A stretch of 64,000 nt of DNA from contig CAKVLD010000004.1 in NCBI GenBank assembly GCA_934755305.1, positions 85,462 to 149,461 of the forward strand, read 5' to 3'. Below are positions 44,156-53,714 of this stretch, one piece after another. This DNA is from an uncultured Clostridium sp. Lineage in GTDB: Bacteria > Bacillota > Clostridia > Clostridiales > Clostridiaceae. Both the position numbers and the translations under genes were made by a program. Below the pieces are notes generated by a model. It saw only the letters and a program-made list of their open reading frames with translations. It was not told where the DNA came from and searched no databases. Numbering within the stretch: the stretch's first letter is position 1; every line of letters starts with the position of its first letter.

Positions 44156-45643
44156 ATGAGAAATAAAAAGTTATTTTTAAATATATCTACGGCCTTATTA
44201 AACCAAGTAGTTATAGCAGTTTGTGGTCTTATTTTACCAAGAGCAATACTTAGTAATTTTGGTTCAGAAGTTAATGGATTAGTATCATCAATAACTCAGT
44301 TTTTAGCAGCTATTGCCTTTATGGAGTTAGGGGTTGGAGCTGTAGTTCAATCATCTTTATATAAGCCTTTAGCAGAAAAAGATGATGTTATGATAAGTAA
44401 AATAATTATTTCAGCAAATTCATTTTTTAAAAAAGTTGCATTAATTTTAACTATATATACATGTATGCTAACATTTTTATATCCTATATTAGTAAATAAT
44501 AATTTTGATTTTATGTTTACTGCATCTTTAGTAATTATTATTTCAATAAGTTCATTTGCACAATATTATTTTGGAATAACAAATCAGATATTACTAAATG
44601 CAGATCAAAAATCATATATTCAGCTTTTATTACAAAGTGGTACTCAAATATTAAATACAATTTTTTGTGTGATTCTTATTAATAATGGAAGCTCTATTCA
44701 GATGGTTAAATTAACAACATCTATTATTTATATGATGAGACCACTTTTTCAATGGTATTATGTTAGAAAGCATTACAATATTGATTATAATATAAAGGTT
44801 ACAGAAGAGCCAATAAAACAAAAGTGGAATGGATTTACTCAACATTTAGCCACAGTAGTTTTAGATAAAACAGATGTAATTATATTAACTATTTTTTCTA
44901 CCTTAGATAATGTATCTATTTATGGAGTATATTATTTAGTAGTAAATAGTTTAAGTAAACTTGTAGTTTCAACAACCACTGGAACCCAATCTTATTTAGG
45001 TAGATTAATAGCAAGAGGAGAAAAAGAAAAAGTAAAAGAAGCATTTTCAAGAGTTGAGATAATATCTCATTTATTTATAACATTAATTTTCACTATATGT
45101 GGATGTTTATTAGTACCTTTTGTTTATGTATATACTAAAGGAATAGATGATGCAAACTATATAGTTCCAGTATTTGCAGTACTAATAACAATAGCAAATG
45201 CAGCATATAGCTTTAGAAATTCTTATAATATAATAGTTAAAGCTGCAGGGCACTATAAAGAAACTCAAAGTAGTGCAATTATTGAAATGTTTATAAATAT
45301 AATTGTTTCAGTAATTTTGGTTATTAAGTTTGGTTTAGTTGGAGTAGCTATTGGTACATTAAGTGCTATGGTATATAGAACAATTTATTTTGTTTACTAT
45401 ACATCAAAAATAGTTGATCATTCTCCAAAAGCATTTTGGTATAACATATTTGTTGATGTTGTAGAATGTTTAGTAATATGTTTAATATTTAATTTTATAA
45501 AGTTTGATGTAGTTAATTATTTACAATGGTTTATATTAGCTATAAAAACAACTATTATTGGTATAGTTGTATGTTTATCATGTAATTATATCTTTTTTAG
45601 AAAAAAGATGGTTTTAGCAATTTCTAAATTTACAAGAAGATAA
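44156..45643 (+). CDS. Wzx-type polysaccharide flippase (locus 1)
   Basis: A 495-residue MATE-like membrane protein with about 12-14 hydrophobic segments, typical of polysaccharide biosynthesis flippases that carry undecaprenyl-linked repeat units across the membrane. GLILPRAILSNFGSEVNGLV near the start and the late GLVGVAIGTLSAMVYR fit the family. AAGGTG is 7 bases before ATG. With the initiating transferase and Wzy it completes the Wzx/Wzy set of locus 1. Confidence 0.9.
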   Translation: MRNKKLFLNISTALLNQVVIAVCGLILPRAILSNFGSEVNGLVSSITQFLAAIAFMELGVGAVVQSSLYKPLAEKDDVMISKIIISANSFFKKVALILTIYTCMLTFLYPILVNNNFDFMFTASLVIIISISSFAQYYFGITNQILLNADQKSYIQLLLQSGTQILNTIFCVILINNGSSIQMVKLTTSIIYMMRPLFQWYYVRKHYNIDYNIKVTEEPIKQKWNGFTQHLATVVLDKTDVIILTIFSTLDNVSIYGVYYLVVNSLSKLVVSTTTGTQSYLGRLIARGEKEKVKEAFSRVEIISHLFITLIFTICGCLLVPFVYVYTKGIDDANYIVPVFAVLITIANAAYSFRNSYNIIVKAAGHYKETQSSAIIEMFINIIVSVILVIKFGLVGVAIGTLSAMVYRTIYFVYYTSKIVDHSPKAFWYNIFVDVVECLVICLIFNFIKFDVVNYLQWFILAIKTTIIGIVVCLSCNYIFFRKKMVLAISKFTRR

Positions 45644-45678
45644 AGATATTACTTATATTTAGTGAAAGAGAGTAGAGA

Positions 45679-46704
45679 ATGGAACAAATAAACAAAAGAA
45701 GTAAGGATAAAGTAATACAATTTTATAGAGGAATTGGTTGCCTGTCTATAATTATTTATCATTTTTTATATAGATATGGTGAAATATATGATTTACCTAA
45801 TTATGTAGTTAATTCATTATCCTCACTTGGAGCTATAGGGGTAGCATTATTTCTTATTATTACTGGATATTTTGTAGTCTCAACAAAAAATATTTCTTTA
45901 TTAGATCAATTAAAAAAGAAAATAATAAGTTTATATCCACCTTATTTTATAGCTATTACATTAGCATTTTTAGTAAGTTTATTAGGATATTTAGGTGAAG
46001 ATAGAGTAGTAGGATTCAAAGATTATTTACTTAATGTTATTTTAGTAAATGGATTTATTTCAAGACCATATGTAGATGGAGCACATTGGTATGTTACTTA
46101 TATAGTTATATTTACAATATGGTTTGCATATTTTAATAAGAAAAGAATTTCTAATAACCCAATGTTATATGAAGTATGTTTGATTATTAATATAATTGTA
46201 TTTTTTATAACTCGTTACATTATAGGAAACAATTTCGAAGTTTTATCAAGATTTTTATATATAATAGTTGGAAACAAGTTTTTAGGATTTATAGTGATTG
46301 GTGTATGTGTTAAATTTATAGAAACTTCTCGAGATAGAAGTGAAAAAAATAAATGGTTATTAGTTTTAGGAAGCTCATTATTATTTATATTCATTTCATA
46401 TAGAAGTTTAGTAATGTTTATGTTTGGGGTAATTTTTACTTTTATTTTATATAAGAGAAATTATTTTTCTTTTTTAACTAAAGCATCTGTAATTGTTTGG
46501 ATTGGAGATATATCTTATGGAATATATCTTATTCATCAAAATATTGGATATTCCATTATGAATTATTTAAGAATAAATTTTGATGTAAAATTTGAAATAA
46601 CATTTGTTTTAGCACTAACTTTAGTTGTTTTATTAGGTGCTTTAGTATTAGTGTTAAGCAAATATATTGTTAAAATAATAGGTGTAAGAAGAGATATAAA
46701 GTAA
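45679..46704 (+). CDS. Acyltransferase family 3 membrane protein (locus 1)
   Basis: A 341-residue polytopic protein. FYRGIGCLSIIIYHFLYRYG near the start has the conserved Arg and His of membrane acyltransferase-3 proteins; GAIGVALFLIITGYF and GDISYGIYLIHQ are also typical. It probably O-acetylates capsule sugars on or near the membrane. It is the last gene of locus 1; no clear terminator is seen in the 377 bases after it. Confidence 0.88.
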   Translation: MEQINKRSKDKVIQFYRGIGCLSIIIYHFLYRYGEIYDLPNYVVNSLSSLGAIGVALFLIITGYFVVSTKNISLLDQLKKKIISLYPPYFIAITLAFLVSLLGYLGEDRVVGFKDYLLNVILVNGFISRPYVDGAHWYVTYIVIFTIWFAYFNKKRISNNPMLYEVCLIINIIVFFITRYIIGNNFEVLSRFLYIIVGNKFLGFIVIGVCVKFIETSRDRSEKNKWLLVLGSSLLFIFISYRSLVMFMFGVIFTFILYKRNYFSFLTKASVIVWIGDISYGIYLIHQNIGYSIMNYLRINFDVKFEITFVLALTLVVLLGALVLVLSKYIVKIIGVRRDIK

Positions 46705-47081
46705 AAAAATATATATTCATATATTCTTTTGATGCATATATTTTTTTGATGTATTTGATGTATATATTCTTTTAATGTATATGATGTATATATTTTTAAA
46801 GAGAATGGCTTAAATACTAGCTTGAGGGCGATATTATGTTTTTATTAACATTATTATTTTAGCTTTTATATCTAAGAATAGAAAAAATTACAAATGCGTT
46901 ATAATAGAAAGTGACTAGTTGTTAAATGAAATGGGAAAAATTTAATTAACTGTTTGGGGAAGTTATATTATATGAGTATTTTAAATTAAAAGTAGTTTAT
47001 AGCAAAGATGCTATCTTGTTAAAGATGACATCTTTTTCTTTATTTCAGATATATACAATTAAAATATAAAGGGGGTATTTT
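46705..47081 (+). other. Non-coding spacer: short AT repeats and a possible antiporter leader
   Basis: 46705-46800 repeats imperfect units like GATGTATATATTYTTTT about five times. TATAAT at 46900-46905 may be a -10 box, though no good -35 is seen. Near the antiporter gene, 47004-47035 can form either a small AAGAT/ATCTT hairpin or a longer one pairing AAAGATG with CATCTTT followed by TTCTTT, giving competing structures. No coding frame is evident. Confidence 0.45.
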
Positions 47082-48521
47082 ATGACAGAATTAATGATAA
47101 TTAGTGGACTTGTATTAATTATTTGTATAACCTCAACTAAAGTGTTATATAAATTTGGGGTTCCAATTCTACTTATATTTATAGTATTAGGAATGTTATT
47201 TGGTTCAGATGGAATAGTTGGAATTTATTTTGATAATTACGATTTAGCTAGCAAAGTAAGTTCTTTAGGATTAGTATTCATTATGTTTTATGGGGGATTT
47301 GGAACCAAGTGGGATATGGCTAAACCTATAATATATCCAAGTATATTTATGTCTTCATTTGGAGTTATTATTACAGCAGGACTTGTTGGATTATTTTGCA
47401 ATTTAATAATAAAGACTACATTCTTAGAAGGACTTTTAATAGGATCTATAGTTGCATCCACAGATGCAGCGTCAGTATTTGCAATCTTAAGATCTCAGAA
47501 GTTAAATTTGAAAGGATCATTAGCATCATTTTTAGAGATTGAAAGTGGAAGTAATGATCCTGTTGCATACATGATGACTCTTACTGTATTAACAATGATG
47601 AAGGATTCAGGAGAATTAGGTGTATTTGCAATAGTTGCTATGATAATTAAGCAAGTTGTATTTGGGCTTATAATAGGGTATTCTATAGCTAAGTTTACAA
47701 CATATATGCTTAGAAGATTAAATTTTGAAATAGAAGCTTTCTACTCAATATTTGTAATGGCATCAGCAATACTTTCATATTCTATTAGTGAATTAATTGG
47801 TGGAAATGGTTATTTAAGCGTATATATTGCAGGATTATTAATAGGAAATGGTAAAATACCACTAAGAAGAAGTATGTTTAAAGTTTTTGATGGGATTTCA
47901 TGGCTTATGCAAATAGTATTATTTTTTATGCTTGGTCTTTTATGCTTTCCATCAAAGTTACCTTTTGTAACAATAACAGCAATATCAATAGCTATATTTA
48001 TGACATTAATTGCAAGACCAATAGCTACATTTATAATACTTAGTCCTTTTAAGTTTACAATTAAAGAAAAAATATTTATATCATGGGTTGGACTTAGAGG
48101 TGCAGCATCAGTTGTTTTTGCAATATTTGCAGTAACATATGGAGTTAATATAGATAATGATATATTCCATATAATATTTTTTATAGCTTTATTTTCAGTT
48201 GCAATACAAGGTACGCTTATTCCTAAGATTGCAGGAATATTAGATTTAGTTGATAATGAGAATGGGCCTTCGGTATTAAAAACATTTACTGATTATTCAG
48301 GAGAAATAAATACAGATTTATTAGAAGTAAAGATAGAGAAAGATAGTCCATGGATAAATAAAACTATAATGGATGCAAATATACCTGAAGAAATACTTAT
48401 TGTTATGGTAAAACGAGATAATCAAATATTAGTTCCTAAAGGATCAACCATAATAAAAGATAAAGATATATTGGTTTTAAGTGGAAATAATATTGAAAGT
48501 TTAATTCAAAAAAGTAGCTAA
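47082..48521 (+). CDS. K+/H+ antiporter-like CPA1 transporter with TrkA-C domain
   Basis: A 479-residue membrane protein: about 12 hydrophobic segments (residues 1-395) and a cytoplasmic TrkA_C regulatory domain (about 410-479; SPWINKTIMDANIPEEILIV, IIKDKDILVLSGN). FYGGFGTKWDM and ASTDAASVFAIL include the acidic ion-binding region; SGSNDPVAYMMT is another transporter motif. Architecture fits NhaP2/CvrA antiporters that export K+ under alkaline or osmotic stress; TrkA_C domains in Firmicutes often bind c-di-AMP. Start ATG with AAAGGGGG upstream. Ion specificity is inferred. Confidence 0.88.
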   Translation: MTELMIISGLVLIICITSTKVLYKFGVPILLIFIVLGMLFGSDGIVGIYFDNYDLASKVSSLGLVFIMFYGGFGTKWDMAKPIIYPSIFMSSFGVIITAGLVGLFCNLIIKTTFLEGLLIGSIVASTDAASVFAILRSQKLNLKGSLASFLEIESGSNDPVAYMMTLTVLTMMKDSGELGVFAIVAMIIKQVVFGLIIGYSIAKFTTYMLRRLNFEIEAFYSIFVMASAILSYSISELIGGNGYLSVYIAGLLIGNGKIPLRRSMFKVFDGISWLMQIVLFFMLGLLCFPSKLPFVTITAISIAIFMTLIARPIATFIILSPFKFTIKEKIFISWVGLRGAASVVFAIFAVTYGVNIDNDIFHIIFFIALFSVAIQGTLIPKIAGILDLVDNENGPSVLKTFTDYSGEINTDLLEVKIEKDSPWINKTIMDANIPEEILIVMVKRDNQILVPKGSTIIKDKDILVLSGNNIESLIQKSS

Positions 48522-48565
48522 TTTAAATGTATTAGATGTATTTTAGAAAATTAAACAATTATAGT

Positions 48566-48594
48566 TAAAGGAGCTACTTTAGTAGCTCCTTTAA
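48566..48594. terminator. Bidirectional terminator between antiporter and galactanase genes
   Basis: TTAAAGGAGCTACT and AGTAGCTCCTTTAA form a perfect stem around TT, 45 bases after the antiporter stop and 18 bases beyond the galactanase stop. It can serve both convergent genes. Confidence 0.82.
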
Positions 48595-48611
48595 GATATT
48601 ATAGGAAGATA

Positions 48612-50144
48612 TTAATCGACTTGAATAAGTATCCATTCTTGATTCCATCCATCCTTGTCAGTCCATTGAAGTGAACCAGCACCATCAGAAGTTGATGAAG
48701 CATCAATATCTAGGATTTTAGAACTATTCCTATTTTTTATTTTGTAATATGAATCCCAAGTTTTTTCAAAACTCCATTGTTGGTTCCATCCTTGATTTTC
48801 AGTCCATTGTACGCAATAAGCACCATCATAAATAGAATTAGATAGTACGTCAAGAACTTTTCCAGTAGCAACATTTTTAATTGAGTAATATCCGTTACCA
48901 CAAGATACAAGTTGCCATTTTTGGCTGTTCCATCCGTAATAAGTATATTGCTCAATTCGTGCTCCATCATTATAAGAACCACCAGAAACGTTTAATGCTT
49001 TACCACTTAATCTATTAACTATTTTATATTTTACAGAAGTATTTGGGAAACTTTTTTGAGATTTAAAAGCATTAATAGCATCATTAAACTTTAAAGTTTT
49101 ATATGAAATTTCTGTACAAGCCCCTAAAGGGTATCCATCAGAAAGAATTGAAGAAGAAGCACAAGGTTCCCAGTAAAATACACCTATTCCTTTAGAATTA
49201 GGAACTGCTTTTACCTTGTTAATAACAGCTTTAACTAAGTTATATGAATCAGTAGATTTTGAAGCTTCTCCACCAACTTCACAAACCATTACCTCTTTAT
49301 TATAACGAGAAGCCATATCATTTAAATTATAAGATAAGGCATCAATATTATCAGTATAGTTAGTATTAGACCAATATGGATAATATGACATACCTATTAC
49401 ATCAAATTTAGCGCCAGAGTTTACTAAAGAATCAAAGACAGTCCTAAAAATAGAATTATTCTCTCCATTAGCCAAATGAATTATTACTTTAGATGATGAA
49501 CTTACTCTTTTTACTGCATCATAGCCTTTATTTATTAATTTAGACCAGTTTTGTGTATTAGGAAAGTTTCCATTTCCCCATATATAAGCCTGAGGCCATA
49601 ACATACCAGAGTTTGTTTCATTTCCTACTTGAACCCATTCAGGATATATACCAGCCTCAGCAAGTGAAGACATAACTTCATATGTATGATTATATACATC
49701 ATTTTCTAATTGAGATAATGAATGATTTTTCCATGCAGCAGGAATGTCTTGTTTACCAGGATCAGCAAAGTGATCGCTATAATGAAAATCAATCATAATT
49801 TTAAAACCTAATTGTTTAGCACGTTTAGCCATAGTTACTACACTATTTTTATCGCAATATCCTAGCATAGAAGTATAGCCATCATTTGAAGTAAAGAATC
49901 CATTTGATGGAGGATTTACAAATACACGAAGTCTAACAGAATTTACACCATTATCTTTAAGGATTTTTAAAGGATCTTCTTTATATCCATAATCATTAAC
50001 CCAATTTATACCATTAGATTCTAATTGGTTTACCCATCCAATATCAGCACCATTAGCAAAAGTAGAAGCATTAGCTATTACAGCTTTAGTTCCAAAAGAA
50101 ATAATAAAAATAACAACAGAACATTTTAATAATTTTTTAAACAT
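48612..50144 (-). CDS. Secreted GH53 endo-beta-1,4-galactanase with ricin-type lectin domain
   Basis: About 510 residues. A signal peptide (FKKLLKCSVVIFIISFG, cleavage near ANA-ST) precedes a GH53 (beta/alpha)8 domain to about residue 355: FANGADIGWV, VNSVRLRVFV, IDFHYSDHFADPGKQ, acid/base Glu in QVGNETNSGMLWP and nucleophile in VMVCEVGGE. A C-terminal beta-trefoil (about 370-510) has three QxW-type repeats (SQKWQL, NQQWSF, NQEWIL), as in CBM13/ricin-B lectins. It should hydrolyse beta-1,4-galactan outside the cell, with the trefoil binding galactose-like sugars. ATG at 50144 is preferred for spacing from GGGGG; 50150 is possible. Confidence 0.9.
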   Translation of the reverse strand: MFKKLLKCSVVIFIISFGTKAVIANASTFANGADIGWVNQLESNGINWVNDYGYKEDPLKILKDNGVNSVRLRVFVNPPSNGFFTSNDGYTSMLGYCDKNSVVTMAKRAKQLGFKIMIDFHYSDHFADPGKQDIPAAWKNHSLSQLENDVYNHTYEVMSSLAEAGIYPEWVQVGNETNSGMLWPQAYIWGNGNFPNTQNWSKLINKGYDAVKRVSSSSKVIIHLANGENNSIFRTVFDSLVNSGAKFDVIGMSYYPYWSNTNYTDNIDALSYNLNDMASRYNKEVMVCEVGGEASKSTDSYNLVKAVINKVKAVPNSKGIGVFYWEPCASSSILSDGYPLGACTEISYKTLKFNDAINAFKSQKSFPNTSVKYKIVNRLSGKALNVSGGSYNDGARIEQYTYYGWNSQKWQLVSCGNGYYSIKNVATGKVLDVLSNSIYDGAYCVQWTENQGWNQQWSFEKTWDSYYKIKNRNSSKILDIDASSTSDGAGSLQWTDKDGWNQEWILIQVD

Positions 50145-50350
50145 TAACATCAATCCCCCTTTTTAATGTTTTAAATTGCAACATAAGTACATATTTAGTT
50201 ATAAAAATTATATAGTAATCAATTTAAAATATCCATATAAACCTTATGAGTTTAATATTTAAGCATAAAATAATACTATTTATGTCTTTTTATTTACAAT
50301 TATGATGAATAGTTACTGTATTAAAAAATAAATAACATTTTTCAATTTTC

Positions 50351-50379
50351 TTAACAAAAAAAGAAAAAAATGTTACAAT
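50351..50379 (+). promoter_or_regulatory. Promoter of capsule locus 2
   Basis: TTAACA (50351-50356), a 17-base A-rich spacer and TACAAT (50374-50379). The same boxes, spacing and A-tract precede locus 3 (60968-60996), so the two loci appear to share a promoter type. The remaining 200 bases of this divergent spacer are AT-rich without other clear signals. Confidence 0.68.
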
Positions 50380-50420
50380 ATAAAAATGACAATAATATTA
50401 AAACGGGTAGGGGGATATTC

Positions 50421-51107
50421 ATGGATGAAGATGTATTAATACTAGAGGATATACTAAGCTATATAAAGGACAGATGGAAACTAGTATTATCAATGACTTT
50501 AACGACTACAATAGTAGCTGCAGTGTTAAGTTTTTTTATAATAAGTCCTAAATATGAAGCAAAGACAAAATTATTTATAGGGAAAGAAAGTAGTTCTGAA
50601 CAAACTCAAAATTATAATAGCAGCGATATTCAGATGTATCAAAAATTATTAAAAACATATTCAGATGTAATACTTACTGATGATTTAGTAGAAAGTGCAT
50701 TAAGCAAAAATAATATTGATGTAAGTACAGAAGATGTTTTGTCAAAGTTAACAGTAAATCCTAAGACAGATACACAAATATTAGAGATAAGTTATGTTTC
50801 TAAAGATAAAGAAGAAGCTATGAAAATAGTGGATGCTGTAACTAATAAATTTATAGAAACATCAAGTACATTAATAGCTAATGCAAATGTAAAAATAGTA
50901 CAAAATGTAAAGTTACCGCAAAGTCCTATTAGCCCTAATAAGAAATTATTCTTATTAATAGGTGTAGCTTTAGGATTAGTTGGTGGTAGTGCAATAGCAG
51001 TATTTCTTGGCTTAAGTGATAATACATTTAAAGATAAGGATCAAGTAGAAAGTATAGTAAGTTTACCTGTTATTGGAACTATTCCTAATTCAGATATTAT
51101 AAAGTAA
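50421..51107 (+). CDS. Wzz-like polysaccharide co-polymerase / BY-kinase activator (locus 2)
   Basis: A 228-residue paralogue of the locus 1 protein with two membrane segments (about 24-46 and 174-198) and motifs PKYEAKTKLFIG and LPQSPISPNKKL. ATG at 50421 follows TAGGGGG at 7 bases; the open frame from 50370 lies across the promoter and is not credible. It begins the second regulator cassette (activator, kinase, phosphatase) and is followed by the kinase after ten bases. It should set chain length for the locus 2 polymer. Confidence 0.92.
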   Translation: MDEDVLILEDILSYIKDRWKLVLSMTLTTTIVAAVLSFFIISPKYEAKTKLFIGKESSSEQTQNYNSSDIQMYQKLLKTYSDVILTDDLVESALSKNNIDVSTEDVLSKLTVNPKTDTQILEISYVSKDKEEAMKIVDAVTNKFIETSSTLIANANVKIVQNVKLPQSPISPNKKLFLLIGVALGLVGGSAIAVFLGLSDNTFKDKDQVESIVSLPVIGTIPNSDIIK

Positions 51108-51117
51108 GGAGAAGTAT

Positions 51118-51789
51118 ATGTTTATAGTAGAAAAAAAACCCAAATCAATTTCGGCAGAAAGCTACAGAACTTTAAGAACTAATATACAATATTCTTCTTT
51201 TGATAAAGAAATTAGAACAATAGTTGTAACTAGTTCTGAACCAGGAGAAGGTAAGTCAACAGTAGCTGGCAACCTAGCACTTTCTTTTGCACAAGCAGAA
51301 AAAAGAACAATAATAATAGATTGTGATTTAAGAAAGCCTTCATTGCATAAAAAGTTTAAAGTTTCAAATTTATATGGACTTTCAGATGTTTTAATAGGAA
51401 ATGAAAAAATAGATAAAGCATTAGTTAAACATTCACCATATCTTCATATCTTAACTTCTGGTAAAATACCACCAAACCCAGCAGAAATGCTTGGTTCAAA
51501 GATTATGAATAAATTATTAAAAGAGCTTAGAGATGTTTATGACATAATTATACTAGATTCAGCACCATTACAAGCAGTTACTGATGCTCAAATACTTTCC
51601 ACTAAAGCAGATGGAACTATTTTAGTGGTAAGAGCAGAGGCTACAAAGAGAGATTCAGTAATACAAGCTAAACAATTACTAGAAAAAGTAGGGAGCAATA
51701 TATTAGGTATAGTATTAAATGCAGTAGAAGATAGAAAGAAGAAATATTACTACTATTATGGCAGTGAAAAGAGAGAAGAAACTAAATGA
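51118..51789 (+). CDS. BY-family tyrosine kinase (locus 2)
   Basis: A 223-residue cytoplasmic kinase with Walker A SEPGEGKST, Walker A' IIDCDLRKPS, Walker B IIILDSAP and a C-terminal YYYYYG cluster. Residues 1-60 match the locus 1 kinase except for one V/A change, while residues 61-140 are clearly diverged, a sign of recombination or strong constraint on the 5' part. The stop codon overlaps the ATG of the phosphatase gene (ATGA). Confidence 0.93.
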   Translation: MFIVEKKPKSISAESYRTLRTNIQYSSFDKEIRTIVVTSSEPGEGKSTVAGNLALSFAQAEKRTIIIDCDLRKPSLHKKFKVSNLYGLSDVLIGNEKIDKALVKHSPYLHILTSGKIPPNPAEMLGSKIMNKLLKELRDVYDIIILDSAPLQAVTDAQILSTKADGTILVVRAEATKRDSVIQAKQLLEKVGSNILGIVLNAVEDRKKKYYYYYGSEKREETK

Positions 51790-52556
51790 TAGATATTCAT
51801 TCACATATATTGCCTAATATTGATGATGGATCTAGTAGTAAAGAAATGACATTAGAAATGTTAAGACAAGCAGTGGAAGATGGAACAAAGGATATAGTAG
51901 CAACTCCCCATTTCTGTAGAGGATATGGGGAAAGCACTTATGCAGAAGTTAAGGATTTGGTGAAAGATATAAAAAAATTAGCTAAAGATGAAGGAATAGA
52001 GATTAATATATATCATGGACAAGAGGTATATTATTCAGAATCTATGCTAGAGGATTATAAAGAAGGCATTATAGGTACAATAAATGATTCTAAGTATATG
52101 TTATTTGAGTTACCTATGACTATGGAGCCAGATGAAAATGTATTTAACATAATATATGAACTTCAACTTAAAGGGATAGTTCTTATTCTTGCTCATCCAG
52201 AAAGATACAAATTTGTTATAAATAATCCTGAGAAAATAAATAGATTTATAGAAGAAGGGATATTATTTCAAGTTAATTCAGGTAGCTTAATGGGGAAATT
52301 TGGAGATAAGGTACAAAAGACAGCTAATATTTTATTGGAAAATGGAATATATAATTTTATTGGTTCTGATGCTCATAATGATACTTCAAGAAAGACGGGG
52401 ATATCTGAGGCTGCTATTTTAGCAAGTAAGAAGAATAAGATATATGAAGAATTGTTTTATGAGAGTGCAGAGAGGGTATTTAAGAATCAAGATGTGGAGT
52501 TTTTTGGTGGGTTAGTTAAGAAAAAGAAAATGTTTTTTTCTATTTTTAAGAAATAG
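51786..52556 (+). CDS. PHP-type tyrosine-protein phosphatase (locus 2)
   Basis: A 256-residue paralogue of the locus 1 phosphatase with all metal-site motifs (IHSHILPNIDDGS, TPHFCRGYG, YHGQEVYYSE, LAHPERYKF, GSDAHND). It overlaps the kinase gene by four bases, so both should be made together. A 179-base AT-rich gap follows, after which codon use changes, marking the junction between the regulator cassette and the biosynthetic part of locus 2. Confidence 0.92.
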   Translation: MIDIHSHILPNIDDGSSSKEMTLEMLRQAVEDGTKDIVATPHFCRGYGESTYAEVKDLVKDIKKLAKDEGIEINIYHGQEVYYSESMLEDYKEGIIGTINDSKYMLFELPMTMEPDENVFNIIYELQLKGIVLILAHPERYKFVINNPEKINRFIEEGILFQVNSGSLMGKFGDKVQKTANILLENGIYNFIGSDAHNDTSRKTGISEAAILASKKNKIYEELFYESAERVFKNQDVEFFGGLVKKKKMFFSIFKK

Positions 52557-52735
52557 ATTAATTGATTTTATTATAAATTTAAGAAAAATATAGAATATTC
52601 AAGAATACATTCAAAATATTTATTAGTTTTAAATGTGTGTTGTAATATATAGCACAAGTATTTTCTGTGTAAATATAGTGTTGCTTAAATTTATGCATAT
52701 GATCGAGAGTATATAAAAAAGGAGGAAAATTGCTA

Positions 52736-53185
52736 ATGAAAATATGTTTAGTTGGTTCATCTGGTGGTCATCTAACACATTTATATATGCTAAAGCCTGT
52801 ATGGGAAAAGAGAGAGCGTTTTTGGGTCACATTTGATAAAGAAGATGCTAAAAGTCTTCTTGAAGGCGAAAAAATGTATCCATGTTATTATCCTACGAAT
52901 CGTAGTTTTAAGGCACTTGTAAAGAATACTATTTTAGCATGGAAGATATTACGCAAGGAAAAGCCAGATTTAATTATTTCTTCTGGAGCTGCAGTTTCCG
53001 TTCCTTTCTTTTATCTTGGTAAATTATTTGGAGCGAAGCTAATATATATAGAAGTTTTTGATCGTATCGATAAACCGACTATGTCAGGAAAAATTGTTTA
53101 TCCAATTGTTGATGAGTTTATTGTGGAATGGGAGGAAATGAAGAAGGTATATCCTAAGGCTATTAATTTAGGAAGTATTTTTTAA
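52736..53185 (+). CDS. PssD/Cps14F-like (Alg14-type) glycosyltransferase subunit
   Basis: A 149-residue protein related to Alg14, the membrane-anchoring half of two-part GT-B transferases. LVGSSGGHLTHLYML is the hallmark start; PDLIISSGAAVSVPFFYLGKL (as two adjoining helices) and IYIEVFDRIDKPTMSGK follow. It needs the catalytic Alg13-like partner encoded next. ATG at 52736 is 9 bases after GGAGGA. CGT and CGC arginine codons are commoner here than in flanking genes. In streptococci the pair adds galactose or a related sugar as the second step; the sugar here is unknown. Confidence 0.9.
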   Translation: MKICLVGSSGGHLTHLYMLKPVWEKRERFWVTFDKEDAKSLLEGEKMYPCYYPTNRSFKALVKNTILAWKILRKEKPDLIISSGAAVSVPFFYLGKLFGAKLIYIEVFDRIDKPTMSGKIVYPIVDEFIVEWEEMKKVYPKAINLGSIF

Positions 53186-53203
53186 TTAGTAGGGGTGAAA
53201 AAT

Positions 53204-53710
53204 TTGATTTTTGTAACTGTAGGAACACATGAAGAGCAATTTAATAGATTAATTAAGTTTGTAGACAAATTAAAAGAAAGAGGTATTATTCAAGAGGAAG
53301 TTACTATTCAGACTGGATTTAGCACATATAAACCTAAGTTTTGTAAGTGGAGCAGGCTGTTTTCTTATCAAGATATGATTAAAAACGTTAAAGATGCTCG
53401 TATTGTAATAACTCATGGGGGACCTTCTAGTTTTATTATGCCATTGCAAATTGGTAAAATACCAATTGTTGTACCACGTCAAAAACAGTTTAATGAACAT
53501 GTAAATGATCATCAGGTTGATTTCACTAAATCAGTGGCAGAACGTAAAGGAAATATTATTGTAGTTGAGAATATTGCGGATTTACAAGAAAAAATTTTAA
53601 ATTATAAAGATATAATTAACTCTATGTCTACAAGTTTAGTTAGTAATAATAAAAGATTTAATGAAGAATTTGAGAGACTTCTACAAGGATTAATTAAGGA
53701 AGGAGTATAG
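53204..53710 (+). CDS. PssE/Cps14G-like (Alg13-type) glycosyltransferase subunit
   Basis: A 168-residue catalytic partner of the preceding Alg14-like protein. IFVTVGTHEEQFNRLIKF near the start and VITHGGPSSFIMPLQIGKIP plus VPRQKQFNEHVNDHQ are the nucleotide-sugar-binding signature of GT28 C-terminal domains. TTG at 53204 with AGGGGTG six bases upstream is preferred; GTG at 53195 is inside that site. The pair is 18 bases apart and should form one membrane-bound enzyme. Confidence 0.9.
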   Translation: MIFVTVGTHEEQFNRLIKFVDKLKERGIIQEEVTIQTGFSTYKPKFCKWSRLFSYQDMIKNVKDARIVITHGGPSSFIMPLQIGKIPIVVPRQKQFNEHVNDHQVDFTKSVAERKGNIIVVENIADLQEKILNYKDIINSMSTSLVSNNKRFNEEFERLLQGLIKEGV

Positions 53711-53714
53711 CATA

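Noticed and set aside
46705..46800. Microsatellite-type phase-variation tract
   Set aside because: The units are imperfect, lie outside any reading frame and are not clearly in a promoter; it is described only as an AT-rich repeat.
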